From a virus: a DNA stretch of 64,000 nucleotides. Made by a program: the position numbers and the translations under genes. The notes under the pieces are model-generated. The model worked only from the letters and a program-made list of their open reading frames with translations. It searched no databases and was not told where the DNA came from. The stretch is taken from positions 1-64,000 of IMG/VR virus record IMGVR_UViG_3300028840_003967; one strand, 5' to 3'. The stretch's first letter is position 1. Every line of letters starts with the position of its first letter. Below, in pieces: positions 29,583-39,877 of the stretch.

Positions 29583-31379
29583 TCACCGTTGTAAGTTGGT
29601 AAGCGGCCTGTCGCCAAAGATGAACGGACTGTTGGCGACTCTTAGGACGAGCGATTGCTTCGCCCTGTTGAACGACATCCCCATTACACGAAGGTCCATC
29701 GTTTCCCACGTCAAGTCTGTGCCTGCCGGTCCAGCATCGGGAACCACCCCTTTACCATCTGGGTAAGGATCGACTCCGAAAGTCTCGGTAGGATCGTACA
29801 TGACATTGATCGAATCGCCAAGTTCGATTCCGAGATAGTCGATATAGGGTATGATGTCGGGTCTGGTGTAGCTTTCGTCTCCCGTTCCCGTATGCCGGGG
29901 ATGGAGATGAATTTGAATTTCGCCGGACACTTTAGGACGCCCGATCTGTTCCATGAGTTGATCGGCGAAGTCTATCAGGAAAGCCTCATCGTCTCTGACT
30001 ACGCCTCCGCTCTGATCGAGAATCTTCACCCAATCGATGTTGTATCGCTGATAGACTCTTCCGTTCGGACATCCTCCGGTCTTCACCACAACAAGTTCGC
30101 CAAGGTCTTCCCAAAGGTTCGCGAACAAATCCCACACCAAGATTTTCGGATCGGTGGGATACTCGTCAACATGTTCGCTACCTTCAGGCGACCAAAAAGG
30201 AAGCATGGACATGAGGCGCTTGGGACAGAAGGAAACTACGTACTCACCACAAGAATTCTTGTCTGCTGGTGGTGTGATCGTAGCAACCTCTACAAGTTCG
30301 AAGTCAGCCCATTCCCAAGGCGTCTCTTGCTTTTCGCAATGAGGATCGACGCCTTCTGGAATCTCGCCCCCCGGATAGTCTTCAGCCTCTTTGCAACGTC
30401 CGAGATTTCTCTTTGGGATGTTCGCCATGACGACAATCTGATTGTCTCCCACAACGGAAAACTTCCCGTCCTCTTCCTTGAAAGAGAACGCGGCAGGTCT
30501 TATGTCGTTCGGAAAGAGATAGCGACAAGCGAACGGCGGACATCCCGAAATCTCTTCCGGGAAATAAGGCTCAACAAGATTGAAGCACGCCGGTTTGTGT
30601 TCTGCTTCTATGCACTGACTAAACCATCCCGGCAAGAGTTGGACATCCGGCCTGTAGCGGAATCGGCCAAGACCTTCAAGCCGAATCTTCTCGTAGCAGT
30701 CTGACTTGTCGATCCGAAGATTCAACTTGACGAGGTTGTCCCATTTTGGCGTCCGAAGATGCCATTGGCCGACCAACTTGCTAAGGCGAATCTCTTTCTG
30801 TTTGACGACAGTCAAATCGATGAACTTCGCCTTGTCATTCAACGAGTCGTAGTACCAGCGCCAAGCAGGACCAAACTTGAGGATTTGCGTCAGCATCTCT
30901 CCGATGCTGCGCCCCTCGACTTGAATGTTCTTTTCGATCAGCACGGAACTAGGAACGGGATCAACGAACGTCGTTCCTGTAAGGATGCTGCTCGCGTTCA
31001 CGATTGCATTCAATGCGTCTTCAAGATTTTCTTCTCCGGTGTAGCGTTCGTCATTGAAAGCAAAGCGTGCCGTCGTTTCCGATGAAGAATCGGGGTACTC
31101 ACGGTCACGAAGAAAAGGTTCCCTGGAAACGTCATCGAATCCGTCCGTCAATTCGTAACGCTGGAAGTCTTCGTTAGGAGAAATCTGTTCTTCCAATGTA
31201 CGCAGCCGACCTTTCAGCCGAACGGTTCCGTTGATCGTGTACGTCCAGACCAAATCCATGTCAAGAGGAGTGTCATCCGATCTCTTCTCAACAAGAGTGA
31301 ACGACAAACGCCATGCGCTTTCAAACTGCATCTCAAGTTGATCCTCTCTAAATCCCGTAAGGGTTGTGACTTCAGGCAT
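29583..31379 (-). CDS. Large tail/baseplate hub-type protein
   Basis: 598 residues from the ATG at 31379 (the frame upstream overlaps the preceding gene). Large, beta-rich and acidic. The C-terminal region ending near DSINVMYDPTETFG and a WTYTINGTVRLKGR strand set resembles tail hub or distal proteins. It follows the tape measure and distal-tail genes in the order expected for a hub. The identification is by synteny and size. Confidence 0.6.
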   Translation of the reverse strand: MPEVTTLTGFREDQLEMQFESAWRLSFTLVEKRSDDTPLDMDLVWTYTINGTVRLKGRLRTLEEQISPNEDFQRYELTDGFDDVSREPFLRDREYPDSSSETTARFAFNDERYTGEENLEDALNAIVNASSILTGTTFVDPVPSSVLIEKNIQVEGRSIGEMLTQILKFGPAWRWYYDSLNDKAKFIDLTVVKQKEIRLSKLVGQWHLRTPKWDNLVKLNLRIDKSDCYEKIRLEGLGRFRYRPDVQLLPGWFSQCIEAEHKPACFNLVEPYFPEEISGCPPFACRYLFPNDIRPAAFSFKEEDGKFSVVGDNQIVVMANIPKRNLGRCKEAEDYPGGEIPEGVDPHCEKQETPWEWADFELVEVATITPPADKNSCGEYVVSFCPKRLMSMLPFWSPEGSEHVDEYPTDPKILVWDLFANLWEDLGELVVVKTGGCPNGRVYQRYNIDWVKILDQSGGVVRDDEAFLIDFADQLMEQIGRPKVSGEIQIHLHPRHTGTGDESYTRPDIIPYIDYLGIELGDSINVMYDPTETFGVDPYPDGKGVVPDAGPAGTDLTWETMDLRVMGMSFNRAKQSLVLRVANSPFIFGDRPLTNLQR

Positions 31380-31380
31380 C

Positions 31381-31911
31381 TTATGGTCCCACCAAAGGTT
31401 CTTCCGAAGTCTCGAAAAGCAAGCTGTACTCCACGAAGTTCTTCGACCCATCGTAAGCGTGACTCATCTTCCGATAGTAACTGTTCACATATCTTCGATA
31501 GACTGTGGTGTAGTCGTCCTCATAGACACGCAAAATTCCAGCATACGGCCCGATGGCGTTCGGAGCGGCACGGATGAAGTCTTCCACTTCCTGAATGTTC
31601 CGCCCATGATAGTACAGTTTGTCGAGAACAAGCGCATACTTGCTTGTGGTTCCCAGCAACAACGGTGCTGGAGTCGAACGAGCCAATCCCTGCCAGTTCA
31701 ATCCGAAGTCACGAGTAGGATTGGGATTCAAAAAGCCGCCAATCCCCAAACCAAGTGTTCCACTGGCGGCTGGCGTCGTTTGATCGGACACAAGAGTATA
31801 GTATACTCCTATGTCTTTCAATCCTTGGCTCGGTCCTTGTGTCCTCTCGAAGGTGAATCGAGAGGCGATCTCGCAGCCTATTTCCAGGACCATTGGCTCA
31901 ATCACGGGCAT
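31381..31911 (-). CDS. Distal tail-type structural protein
   Basis: 176 residues from the ATG at 31911 (AGGAG upstream); the longer open frame upstream is a shadow of the tape-measure end. Compact alpha/beta composition with SRFTFERTQGPSQGL and a YGRR-like surface. Position directly after the tape measure fits a distal-tail protein. No catalytic motif. Confidence 0.58.
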   Translation of the reverse strand: MPVIEPMVLEIGCEIASRFTFERTQGPSQGLKDIGVYYTLVSDQTTPAASGTLGLGIGGFLNPNPTRDFGLNWQGLARSTPAPLLLGTTSKYALVLDKLYYHGRNIQEVEDFIRAAPNAIGPYAGILRVYEDDYTTVYRRYVNSYYRKMSHAYDGSKNFVEYSLLFETSEEPLVGP

Positions 31912-31921
31912 TACTTTTCTC

Positions 31922-34900
31922 CTACAAAGTTGCGCTGTTGAGGATTTCCTGTGCCGTCGCCACGTTCTCTTTTTTCTCCGCGATGTAGTTCGTGTGCTCT
32001 CTCGTCTTCTCGGCGGACTGTAACGCAAAATCAGCGACATTTTCGGCAAGCCCGTTGATGGCTTCGATGTTTTCACTTTGAACATCGAGAAGACCTGTGA
32101 GCGAAGCATTCGCGTCAGCGACGGAATCATTCAAGGTTGTAGTTGCCTCACTGAGTGTTTCCAAGTTAATGCCTTTCAGCATTTCGGTAAACGGCACGAT
32201 AGCTTTGTCAAAAACGGCTTGTACTTCATTCAACTTTCCTGCAACAGCCGTGAATCCTTCTTGAACTTTGGCCGTGAAGGTTTCTGTAGCCGTCTTGACA
32301 CGATCTGTGGCTTCTACGGCGGGTTCCGCGATAGGAGCGGCTTCGGCGGCTTCCGTAGCTCCTTCGACTCCTCTTGCGCCTTCGGCTCCTATTTCTTCCT
32401 TCATAACTTCTTGAATTTCGCGCTCTATCTCTTTTTCCTTTTGTTGTTTTTCAGCAAGAGAAACAACCGTGTGACGAAGCCTTGAATCAGTTTCCTGGAA
32501 CTGCCTGAAGAGTTCGTTCATCTGCGTGATCGCGGCGTGTCTGAAAGCAAACGCCTTATCAAGCGGGAACTCTGCCGCGTCAAAAGCCGCTTTCCCGGCG
32601 TTCTCTATGAGCGTGAACATCCTGTCGAAGAGTTCTTTGTTCGCGCTGCTTTGTTTGCTCCAGAAGTCATTCAAAGCGGCCGTTGCCTGAATCAGCCTTT
32701 CTCTTGCGGCGGCAACAGCGCCTTCGTCAGTCAAGTCAACGTCGTACACTTCTGCTTGGGCCTTGACAAGATCAAGGGCAAACTGAGTGAACTTTGCCTG
32801 TTGCTTCTTCACCAAATCGCCGACTCTTTTTCCTTCTTCGGCGGCGGCTTTGGTGAACTCAGACGTATCCTCCTTACTCACCTTGGCGGCTTTCTTCTCA
32901 CGCTCGGCAGGTGCCTTCGCCGCTTCTTCGACGGGCTTGACAACTTCAGGCTTCGAGAGAGCGCGCTTCGCGATGTCTTCCGCTTTGTCAGCGGCTTCAT
33001 TCAGTTTTTCATTACCCTTCTTGAACGCTTCGAAAGTCTTTTCGATTGTTTTGGGAAGCGCCTCAAGGAACGTGTCCATTTTGTCGGACAACTTCTGCGT
33101 GCTCTTCTCGATCTCAGTGCGCCTGAAGTTGATGTCGTTGATAAGATCGCGGATGGCTTTGTCGGTAAGTTCACTGACAAAACCAAAAGCCTCTTGTGTC
33201 GGGCCAGCCCTTTCAACGGACGTGAGGATTTTATCGAAGCCTTCAGCAAAGGCTTTCTGCAAGTCCTCTCTTTCAGGAAAGGCTTCTTTGAGTCTTTCCG
33301 CGAACTCAACAGCCAAAGCACCTTGCTTTTCCCGGAACGCTCTCAGCGTTTCCCTGTTTTGCTTCTCGGTTTCCTCAAGCCTCTTCCTGTCCCTCTTGAG
33401 ACTCTTTTGCCGCGCTTCGGCGTTTAGAAGGGCTTCCCTTTCAGTTTCAGTGAGTATCTCTCCGCTAGTCTCCTTCAGTTTAAGCTGACGGATCAACTGT
33501 TCCGTCTCACCAAGACTAGCATTGATGGCAACCAACTTCTTTCCTGAAGTCAAAAACTCCGTGCCGAAGTCTTCGAACGTTCGCGCGAACTCACTCAGCT
33601 TCTCTCGGAATTCGACATCCAAAAGCTGTTGGAGACTGGTGAATGTTTTGATGGTCGCGTTTGCGGCATCCAAGCGCGCTTCGTTCGTGGCTTTTTGCTG
33701 ATCGAACTCTTCTTTGAAGATTCGGCGGAAGAACGCCAGCTTCGCGGCTTCTTCAAGTTTCCTTGCCGCATCGGCAAGTTCACGCGAAGCCGTGATAATA
33801 CCGTTGGAAGCATTCTTGGCGCGTCTCTCCATCTCTTTCACGCGAGCATCGCCAATAGCAAAGGCTTTCTGCAATTCAGCAGACGCGCTTTTGTAAAGAG
33901 CTTGTACTTTGCCTTGATTGTTGAACGTCCTGTTTTGGATGTCTGTGATTTTGGTTTCGGTTTCTTCAAGTTCTTTGGTAGCACTTTCGAAATTGCGGTT
34001 TCGAACCCTGTCTTCCTGTTCGATTTCAAACATCCGCTTCTGCAATTCGAGTTCGAGTGCTTGTCCTCTCAAGCCCTTCTCACGCAACAACTGACGTTCA
34101 CGATTTTGGTTGAGAGAATCGAGTCTGGCCTTTTCGTCTTCGAAACCGAGTTCCTGAAGCCTCTCTTGGACTTCAATCCGTTTCTTGAACAAGTCTTGAA
34201 GTTGAGTCTGATCTTCCTTTTTTTGTTCTGCCGCGACTTGCTGGAAACGCTTCTGGAAGCGCGTGAGAGCCACACGTTCAAGACCTACGAAGCCGCCCTT
34301 GAGGGCTTCCTTCTGGAACTCATCAAACAGGTCTTCAAGAGCGTTGATCTGCTTGTTAGGATCGAGCAGCCGAAGTTGTCTTCGAAGGAACGCTTCTCCG
34401 CTCTTCTGAAGTTTGTCCAAGTCACGAACGGCTTTTTGCTGTTCGCGCCGGAAAACTTCAAGCTGCTTCGTCAAGAAAGTTGTTTCAGCAAGGAGGGCAT
34501 TTTGTGTGGCCTTGACACGCGCCTTCGCGATGTCCTGGGCAGTCGCTCCTTGCTTACGCAGTGTATCGACGATTGCCATCTCGCGTTTATGAATCGCTTC
34601 GATTTGCGCCGCCATATCCTTTGCAGTTTCCGCCTGTCGCGCGAGAAGAGATTCGTTACGCCGATTGATTCGCTCAAGGAGACGATTGATCCGCACACGT
34701 TCCTTGTCGTTATCCTGGGTCTTCTTCGTTTCCTTCGCAATCTTTTCTTCAAGCTGAAGAATGATTGTTTTGGTATTTTCTTCATCTTTAAGCAGTTCTG
34801 GCGACTTGTCCTTACCTTGAAGTTCCAAATTCCTTTGGATGAAGCGCAGTATTTCTTTCTGAAAGTTCAAACGCTTGCGGAGTGCTGTAAGACCTTTTTC

Positions 34901-37900
34901 TTCCTGTCTAGCAATTTCCTTAGCATTATCCGCAATGCCTTTTTGTAGTTTAGCACGAACTTTCTGTTGCTCCACGATCTCAACGAGTTTGGTTTGCTGT
35001 TCCGCCGTCAAATTGACGAACGTTCGCAATGACTCGTTGGCCGTATCCAATTTCAGGTCCGAAACAAAATCGATGTCAGGAATAGAAACAATACTGGATC
35101 GGAATTTTGTGAGCGTGTTAATGAACTCATCGAACACTTCTATTCCACGCTGTCCACTCCCGAATAGTCGTTCAAGCTGGAACATGAAAGGATTCAGGCC
35201 ACCAGCAACTTGCGCAAGAGGAATCCGGCTTGCCTGGAGTTTCGTGGCGAAGATAAGCGCCTGTTCCGATGTGATGTCAAAAGTTTCTCGAAGGCTTTGC
35301 AGGTCTTTATCAAATTGTTTAAGAGCTTCGGCACCAAAAGTGGCTGCGTCGATAGCACCAAAGACTTGAAGAAACTTGGCGAGAGCTTTACTTGCTTTTT
35401 CGCTGTCATCGGAGACAGCTTCAAAAGCAAGTGCCTTGATAAACTCGTTGACTTGTCCGCGCACTCTATCGAAATTGGCTTTATCAACTTCGATTTTGAA
35501 TTGCGGCGCATCCTTTCCTACGATGAAGTTGATCCGATCCACAACGCGCTGAACGCGAGCAATAGCTTCCTCTTCGCCTACTTTGCCTTCACGGCTTGTC
35601 AACGCTTCCTGTATGAATTGATCGAAAGCCTGCCGCACGCCCACAGCGCCTTGCCGAAGCGTTCTTGCGATGCCTTCGGTCAAACCTTCCTGATCGATCA
35701 ACTCTTGAAGTTTTACGTCTGTACGACTAAACTGCGTGAGCAAATTGTTGATGGACTCTCTTGAAACTTCCGTGAAGTCCTTCAACCCCGTGCTGACACG
35801 CTCTGTAGCATCCGCAATCGTCTTGAACTCTTGGTTCAAAACGTTCACAGCGTTCGTCAACGCGCCGGTTTCTTCTGCCGATTTCTTTGCTTCTTCACGT
35901 ATTTCCCTGAGCCTGTTCCTGGTTTTCTCCGTCTGTTTCTCGACAAAGCCGAACGTCTCTCCGAGTTTTTTCCATCCAGTGTTCAAGAATTCCGTAGGCT
36001 TTTGAATCAGACCAAGAGCATAGGCTAATTCGGAAGCAAGATCGATGATGGCCACAAGGCCAGCAACAAGGATTCCGACAACGGCAATGATCTTTGCTGC
36101 GGATGCAAGGAAGATGAGTGCGGCTTTAGATGCTGCAAGAAAAGCGATACGCACTTTTCCGAGCGCGCCGATAAGACTCACGCCGCCCACACCTGCTCCT
36201 GTGATAGCCGCGATGAGATTGGCAATGGCAATCTTTGCTGCTCTTGTCGAAGCCACCGAGAAGAAAAGGATGGCCCTTGAAGCTGCTCCAAACGCGGGAA
36301 CAAGTCTGGCCAACCAAAGAAGAAGTCTTCCCACAGAACCAACGAAAGCCGTTATGACACCGAGCGCACTTCCAAAAACTTCGATGAAGATGAATGCCGC
36401 TGTCGCCACGGTGCCAAGCACAGCAACCAACGCACCAAACTCAATGGCAAGCGTTGCGATCTGCTTTGCGAACTCAGGGTTCTCCTTGATCCATTCGCGC
36501 ACTTGGAAAAGCACGTCTTTAACGATCTTACCGAACGGTTCGAACGCATCTCTGATAACACGCCCGATTTCATTCGCCGTTTGCTGGAACTGACTTTGAA
36601 GCGTTGCCAACTGCCGTTGCACCTCCGCTTCAACGGAGACGCCGTCTCGGAAAGCCTGATTGGCGATGAGTTGTTTCTGTGCCACTCGTTCCGTGTTCGC
36701 GGCCAGTAAGTTAAGAACACGTCCAACGCGAATGTTGTTAAGGCCGAGAAGCGTTTGCGCCGTGATCTTTCCTTGCGCATCAAGAGCATTGAATCCCTTC
36801 AACACAAGATCGAGAGCGCCGAGCATATCCGTTTTGAGGAGTTTCGAGAACTCTTCGAAGGAAACGCCCGCGACTCTTGCCGCTTCCCTGGAACGGTCTG
36901 TGATCTGCGCGAGGATTCTCTGCAAGCCTGTTCCTGTGACTTGCGCCGAAACACCCAACTCCGCGAGCACGGCACCAAGAGCCGTCATAGCTCCAATGCC
37001 TTCCGTGCCGAGAATGTTGAACTGATTCGCCACAGGTCCAAGGAACTGCACGAAACGAACGAGAGAAGCAGCGGAGACGGCTGAAGCATCGGCCACGGCA
37101 TTGAATGCGTCGCCGATCTTGGTGATGTTCGCAATGTCGATCTTGAAGAGAAGCGTAAACGACTTGAACGCTTCAGCCGCTTCCTGTCCGGTCAACTGCA
37201 ACGCGATAGCGACTTTTTGGGCTTGCTTGACAAACTGCACGAGATTGTCTTGAGCAACGCCCAACCTCGCAGCCGCTTCCGCAAGATCGAGAACTTCGTT
37301 CGTTGCGATGCCGAGACTGCTTGCAACGTTCGTAAGTTCTTCTCCCAAGTCCCGCAACTGATCGCCGGACTTTCCAACCAAACGCCCGACACGAACAAGT
37401 TTTGTTTCGAACTCGGTGAACGTTTCAACAACGCTGCGCAAGACACGCTGGCCTATCGCGGCAGCCGCCACAAAGCCGAAGAACGACTGTCTCGTTATTC
37501 CGAGAGCACGATTGAGCAATCCCGCTGACTTCGTGGTTTCCGCGAATGCTCCACCAGCACCACCGGCAATACGAGCGCGGTTCAAGTCTCTGATTGCTTT
37601 GTTGGCTTGATTCACCACAGTAGAAAACTGAGTGAAGCCTTTAGATGCCGCCGTGGTAGATGCAGCGATCTTCCGAGTGAAGTTGTTTATCGAAGCGAGT
37701 GCCGTTTGGAGTCCGGCCAATGCCGCGCTGTCAACTTGGATTCTCGCTTTGATAACAAGTCTGTCTTGTGCTCGTTTCCGAAAAGCATCCAGCTTCTTTT
37801 CGGCGGCTTTGAGAGTAGCCGTAAGCGCAGCCTGATTGATTTTGATCTTCAGGTTAAGCCTTGCTTCGACTCGCGTCTTAAACTTCTTCAAGCGTTCTTC

Positions 37901-37957
37901 AACGACTTGAATACTTCGCGTGTCGAGTTGAAGCCTAATCAGAATGGTTTCGGCCAC
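31922..37957 (-). CDS. Tape measure protein
   Basis: 2011 residues, start GTG after AAGGGAG. The N-terminal part (about residues 100-500) fits TP901/PhageMin-type tape measures, with an Ala/Leu-rich helix-turn core (AQKVAIALQLTGQEA). Hydrophobic, potentially membrane-inserting segments occur at about residues 520-670 (VLGTVATAAFIFIEVFG, KIIAVVGILVAGLVAIIDLA). The rest is long coiled-coil. Using the known rule of about 0.15 nm per residue, the tail should be near 300 nm. It sets tail length and is ejected with DNA. Confidence 0.95.
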   Translation of the reverse strand: MAETILIRLQLDTRSIQVVEERLKKFKTRVEARLNLKIKINQAALTATLKAAEKKLDAFRKRAQDRLVIKARIQVDSAALAGLQTALASINNFTRKIAASTTAASKGFTQFSTVVNQANKAIRDLNRARIAGGAGGAFAETTKSAGLLNRALGITRQSFFGFVAAAAIGQRVLRSVVETFTEFETKLVRVGRLVGKSGDQLRDLGEELTNVASSLGIATNEVLDLAEAAARLGVAQDNLVQFVKQAQKVAIALQLTGQEAAEAFKSFTLLFKIDIANITKIGDAFNAVADASAVSAASLVRFVQFLGPVANQFNILGTEGIGAMTALGAVLAELGVSAQVTGTGLQRILAQITDRSREAARVAGVSFEEFSKLLKTDMLGALDLVLKGFNALDAQGKITAQTLLGLNNIRVGRVLNLLAANTERVAQKQLIANQAFRDGVSVEAEVQRQLATLQSQFQQTANEIGRVIRDAFEPFGKIVKDVLFQVREWIKENPEFAKQIATLAIEFGALVAVLGTVATAAFIFIEVFGSALGVITAFVGSVGRLLLWLARLVPAFGAASRAILFFSVASTRAAKIAIANLIAAITGAGVGGVSLIGALGKVRIAFLAASKAALIFLASAAKIIAVVGILVAGLVAIIDLASELAYALGLIQKPTEFLNTGWKKLGETFGFVEKQTEKTRNRLREIREEAKKSAEETGALTNAVNVLNQEFKTIADATERVSTGLKDFTEVSRESINNLLTQFSRTDVKLQELIDQEGLTEGIARTLRQGAVGVRQAFDQFIQEALTSREGKVGEEEAIARVQRVVDRINFIVGKDAPQFKIEVDKANFDRVRGQVNEFIKALAFEAVSDDSEKASKALAKFLQVFGAIDAATFGAEALKQFDKDLQSLRETFDITSEQALIFATKLQASRIPLAQVAGGLNPFMFQLERLFGSGQRGIEVFDEFINTLTKFRSSIVSIPDIDFVSDLKLDTANESLRTFVNLTAEQQTKLVEIVEQQKVRAKLQKGIADNAKEIARQEEKGLTALRKRLNFQKEILRFIQRNLELQGKDKSPELLKDEENTKTIILQLEEKIAKETKKTQDNDKERVRINRLLERINRRNESLLARQAETAKDMAAQIEAIHKREMAIVDTLRKQGATAQDIAKARVKATQNALLAETTFLTKQLEVFRREQQKAVRDLDKLQKSGEAFLRRQLRLLDPNKQINALEDLFDEFQKEALKGGFVGLERVALTRFQKRFQQVAAEQKKEDQTQLQDLFKKRIEVQERLQELGFEDEKARLDSLNQNRERQLLREKGLRGQALELELQKRMFEIEQEDRVRNRNFESATKELEETETKITDIQNRTFNNQGKVQALYKSASAELQKAFAIGDARVKEMERRAKNASNGIITASRELADAARKLEEAAKLAFFRRIFKEEFDQQKATNEARLDAANATIKTFTSLQQLLDVEFREKLSEFARTFEDFGTEFLTSGKKLVAINASLGETEQLIRQLKLKETSGEILTETEREALLNAEARQKSLKRDRKRLEETEKQNRETLRAFREKQGALAVEFAERLKEAFPEREDLQKAFAEGFDKILTSVERAGPTQEAFGFVSELTDKAIRDLINDINFRRTEIEKSTQKLSDKMDTFLEALPKTIEKTFEAFKKGNEKLNEAADKAEDIAKRALSKPEVVKPVEEAAKAPAEREKKAAKVSKEDTSEFTKAAAEEGKRVGDLVKKQQAKFTQFALDLVKAQAEVYDVDLTDEGAVAAARERLIQATAALNDFWSKQSSANKELFDRMFTLIENAGKAAFDAAEFPLDKAFAFRHAAITQMNELFRQFQETDSRLRHTVVSLAEKQQKEKEIEREIQEVMKEEIGAEGARGVEGATEAAEAAPIAEPAVEATDRVKTATETFTAKVQEGFTAVAGKLNEVQAVFDKAIVPFTEMLKGINLETLSEATTTLNDSVADANASLTGLLDVQSENIEAINGLAENVADFALQSAEKTREHTNYIAEKKENVATAQEILNSATL

Positions 37958-37969
37958 GGTCTTGCTCCC

Positions 37970-38934
37970 TTACCCCATAGAGGGCGGCGGGGGTCTTCTA
38001 GGGACTCGTCCTTTGTAGTTCGGTCGTCCCTTGTTTCTTGCCCCGCTCCCTCTAAGTTTGTTGAGCACTTGCAACTTCTCCACAAACTGAGAATTGATCC
38101 CGCGTTCTTTTGGTCGATCTCCCTTTCCGGCTTCGTCGTACTCTTTCATCACTCGTTTGAACTGTTTCGCGTCGGCATTGACGCCAAGACGAGTGGCGAT
38201 GGCCATTTGTTTGATGTCCTCCAACTCCCCCGTGATGACTTCCTTGTACAAGATGCTGATCTCCTCTTCGCTGAACTCCCACAAGATGTTCCTTATCGTG
38301 TACCCGTGCCTTACCAAGCGCGAGATTATTTGCGCGTCGGAGACAGGTTCGGACTGGCGATCTTTTCCATCGTCACCAGTCCGCTTAGCAGGTTTTTTAG
38401 GATGAACTCAAAGTTCTGTTCGAAGATGATCTTTCCAAGTTCAACGATGTCGAAGAACTCAAGTTCATGGACGTAATCGAAAGCCTCCTTTTCGCTGCTG
38501 AAGTTGTACGGCCTTTTGTTGTCATCTGTTTGCGCGAGCGTCTTTGCGATGATTTCCGTCACAGACGCAGAATTGTCCGTGAGCATCTTTCCGATGTTGT
38601 CTTCGGTGAAAATGCCGATCATGGATGAAATGCTGATTGCCAACTCTCCTTGGGGAGAAATCAAACCTCCAAGAGAAGAGCCGAAAATCTGAACGCCTTG
38701 GGGTAGAAGTGTCATTCCCAAGCCCCACGGCCAGCGACGAAGAATCAGTTTCTTCGGGCGCTTTTCCGCGTACATGCCGAGAGGTTCATACTCTTCTTCT
38801 CTCGTCGTAAGAAGTTTCCGAAGCCTTGCCTTTCTTTCTTCTTCGGTTTCTTCCTTCTTCTCAGGAACTTCCTGCTTTGCTTTTTCTTCTTTTTCCGCCG
38901 CCAACTCGTCTACCTTCGTGGCTTCTCCGTTCAT
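37970..38934 (-). CDS. Tail assembly chaperone, -1 frameshift fusion (gpGT-like)
   Basis: The zero frame reads ...ATC CTA AAA AAC CTG. Slipping back one base at A-AAA-AAC (38398-38392) continues as AAA AAA CCT GCT AAG into the downstream frame, which runs through VRHGYTIRNILWEF to the stop at 37970. This gives about 321 residues. The downstream frame has no ribosome site of its own. G/GT frameshift fusions guide tape-measure folding; both products are usually needed. Confidence 0.9.
38326..38934 (-). CDS. Tail assembly chaperone, unshifted form (gpG-like)
   Basis: 202 residues from the ATG at 38934 (GGGAG eight to nine bases upstream; an ATG at 38943 is an alternative). Glu/Lys-rich disordered start, a Pro/Trp hydrophobic patch (RRWPWGLGMTLLPQGV), then an acidic helical domain. 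It lies between the tail tube gene and the tape measure, the standard place for the lambda G/T pair. The frame ends about 66 bases after an A-AAA-AAC slippery site. Confidence 0.85.
   Translation of the reverse strand: MNGEATKVDELAAEKEEKAKQEVPEKKEETEEERKARLRKLLTTREEEYEPLGMYAEKRPKKLILRRWPWGLGMTLLPQGVQIFGSSLGGLISPQGELAISISSMIGIFTEDNIGKMLTDNSASVTEIIAKTLAQTDDNKRPYNFSSEKEAFDYVHELEFFDIVELGKIIFEQNFEFILKNLLSGLVTMEKIASPNLSPTRK
38392..38398 (-). promoter_or_regulatory. Programmed -1 frameshift site (A-AAA-AAC)
   Basis: Classical slippery heptamer within the chaperone gene, in the correct phase (CTA AAA AAC). The downstream frame is open and has matching protein-like content, which supports programmed slippage over an error. 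Confidence 0.9.
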
Positions 38935-38950
38935 GTCAGTCATCTCCCGT

Positions 38951-38999
38951 GATAAATGAAAGAGAGAGAGTGAGGTTCAAGGCCCTCACTCCCTCTCTC
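38951..38999 (-). terminator. Terminator-like hairpin upstream of the chaperone genes
   Basis: Minus-strand GAGAGGGAGTGAGG pairs with CCTCACT-CTCTCTC around GCCTTGAA, followed by TTTCATTTATC. It lies between the tail tube and chaperone genes; probably partial termination that sets high tube and lower chaperone expression. Confidence 0.6.
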
Positions 39000-39037
39000 C
39001 TTTTCGGACAGTAACAGCCGACAGCACATGCTATCGA

Positions 39038-39853
39038 CTAAATGTTCTGGCCAGCCCCAAGTTGCTGAATGACCCCGTAGGGCGCACTCGGCGCAGCAAG
39101 GCTGTTGTCCAGAATGTCCAGTTCCAACTGGAACGAAGTCCAGTCGTCGCTGTTCCAACTGAAGTCACCAGTCGGATTGATCTGAACGTTGTCAAACTGT
39201 GCGATCATTTCCTGTCCGGTATCCGACACACCGATGAACTGGACCTGCGCAGTCTTGAGAATTTGGGTGAGCGGATTGAAACTTCTGCTCTCCAAAACAT
39301 CATGCGTGTAGTCCACTTCAACGAAGTCGCCATCGCCGATGCTGCCAGTGGCAACACGACGGATGGCCTTGTGGCCGAAATGATCCTCGATCACGTAGTC
39401 GGTCGTGACAGTGAACGCAGCGCCGCCACCATACGGTTCAACAACAACCGAAGAGGCGTTGACACCATCCTTCAGAATGCGCCTTTCCGTTCCGGTCAGC
39501 TTCATCACTTCGGTTGTCACACTCCCACCACCTGGAGAAGCAGCAACGTCCGTGATGTCCCCACCAAGGAAGAAGAGCCGAAGGTTCTCGGGATCGGCTT
39601 CAACGATGGTGACAGTGATGGTCGAAGAGATTTCCTTGACAATCTTTCGATCCTTCACCCGCGTTCCGGTGGACGCGCAGAAGTGCTCTTGAAAGTCAAT
39701 CGCTTGTGCGAAAGGAGCCTCTTCGATGCAGCCAAGATCGACAAATCCGCGATACTTAGGCGGAGTTGCGGAAGCATCGAGAAGTTCGTTCACCCACAAA
39801 CGAATGCCCCCAAGAGTGTAGTTGTAGGGACTTGGGCGCTCGTAATGAGCCAT
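39038..39853 (-). CDS. Major tail tube protein
   Basis: 271 residues after GGAG. Beta-rich, with an N-terminal HYERPSPYNYTLGGIRLWVNEL, a middle domain (EYKL-like strands) and a C-terminal domain with DFSWNSDDWTSFQLELDIL. Its location upstream of the chaperone pair and tape measure is the standard place for the tube protein. It should be the most abundant tail component. Confidence 0.85.
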   Translation of the reverse strand: MAHYERPSPYNYTLGGIRLWVNELLDASATPPKYRGFVDLGCIEEAPFAQAIDFQEHFCASTGTRVKDRKIVKEISSTITVTIVEADPENLRLFFLGGDITDVAASPGGGSVTTEVMKLTGTERRILKDGVNASSVVVEPYGGGAAFTVTTDYVIEDHFGHKAIRRVATGSIGDGDFVEVDYTHDVLESRSFNPLTQILKTAQVQFIGVSDTGQEMIAQFDNVQINPTGDFSWNSDDWTSFQLELDILDNSLAAPSAPYGVIQQLGAGQNI

Positions 39854-39877
39854 TGTTCCACACTCCTGTCTTTGTCC

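Noticed and set aside
33629-34948. 439-codon plus-strand frame within the tape measure region
   Set aside because: An antisense shadow of coiled-coil coding DNA; composition follows the opposite strand.
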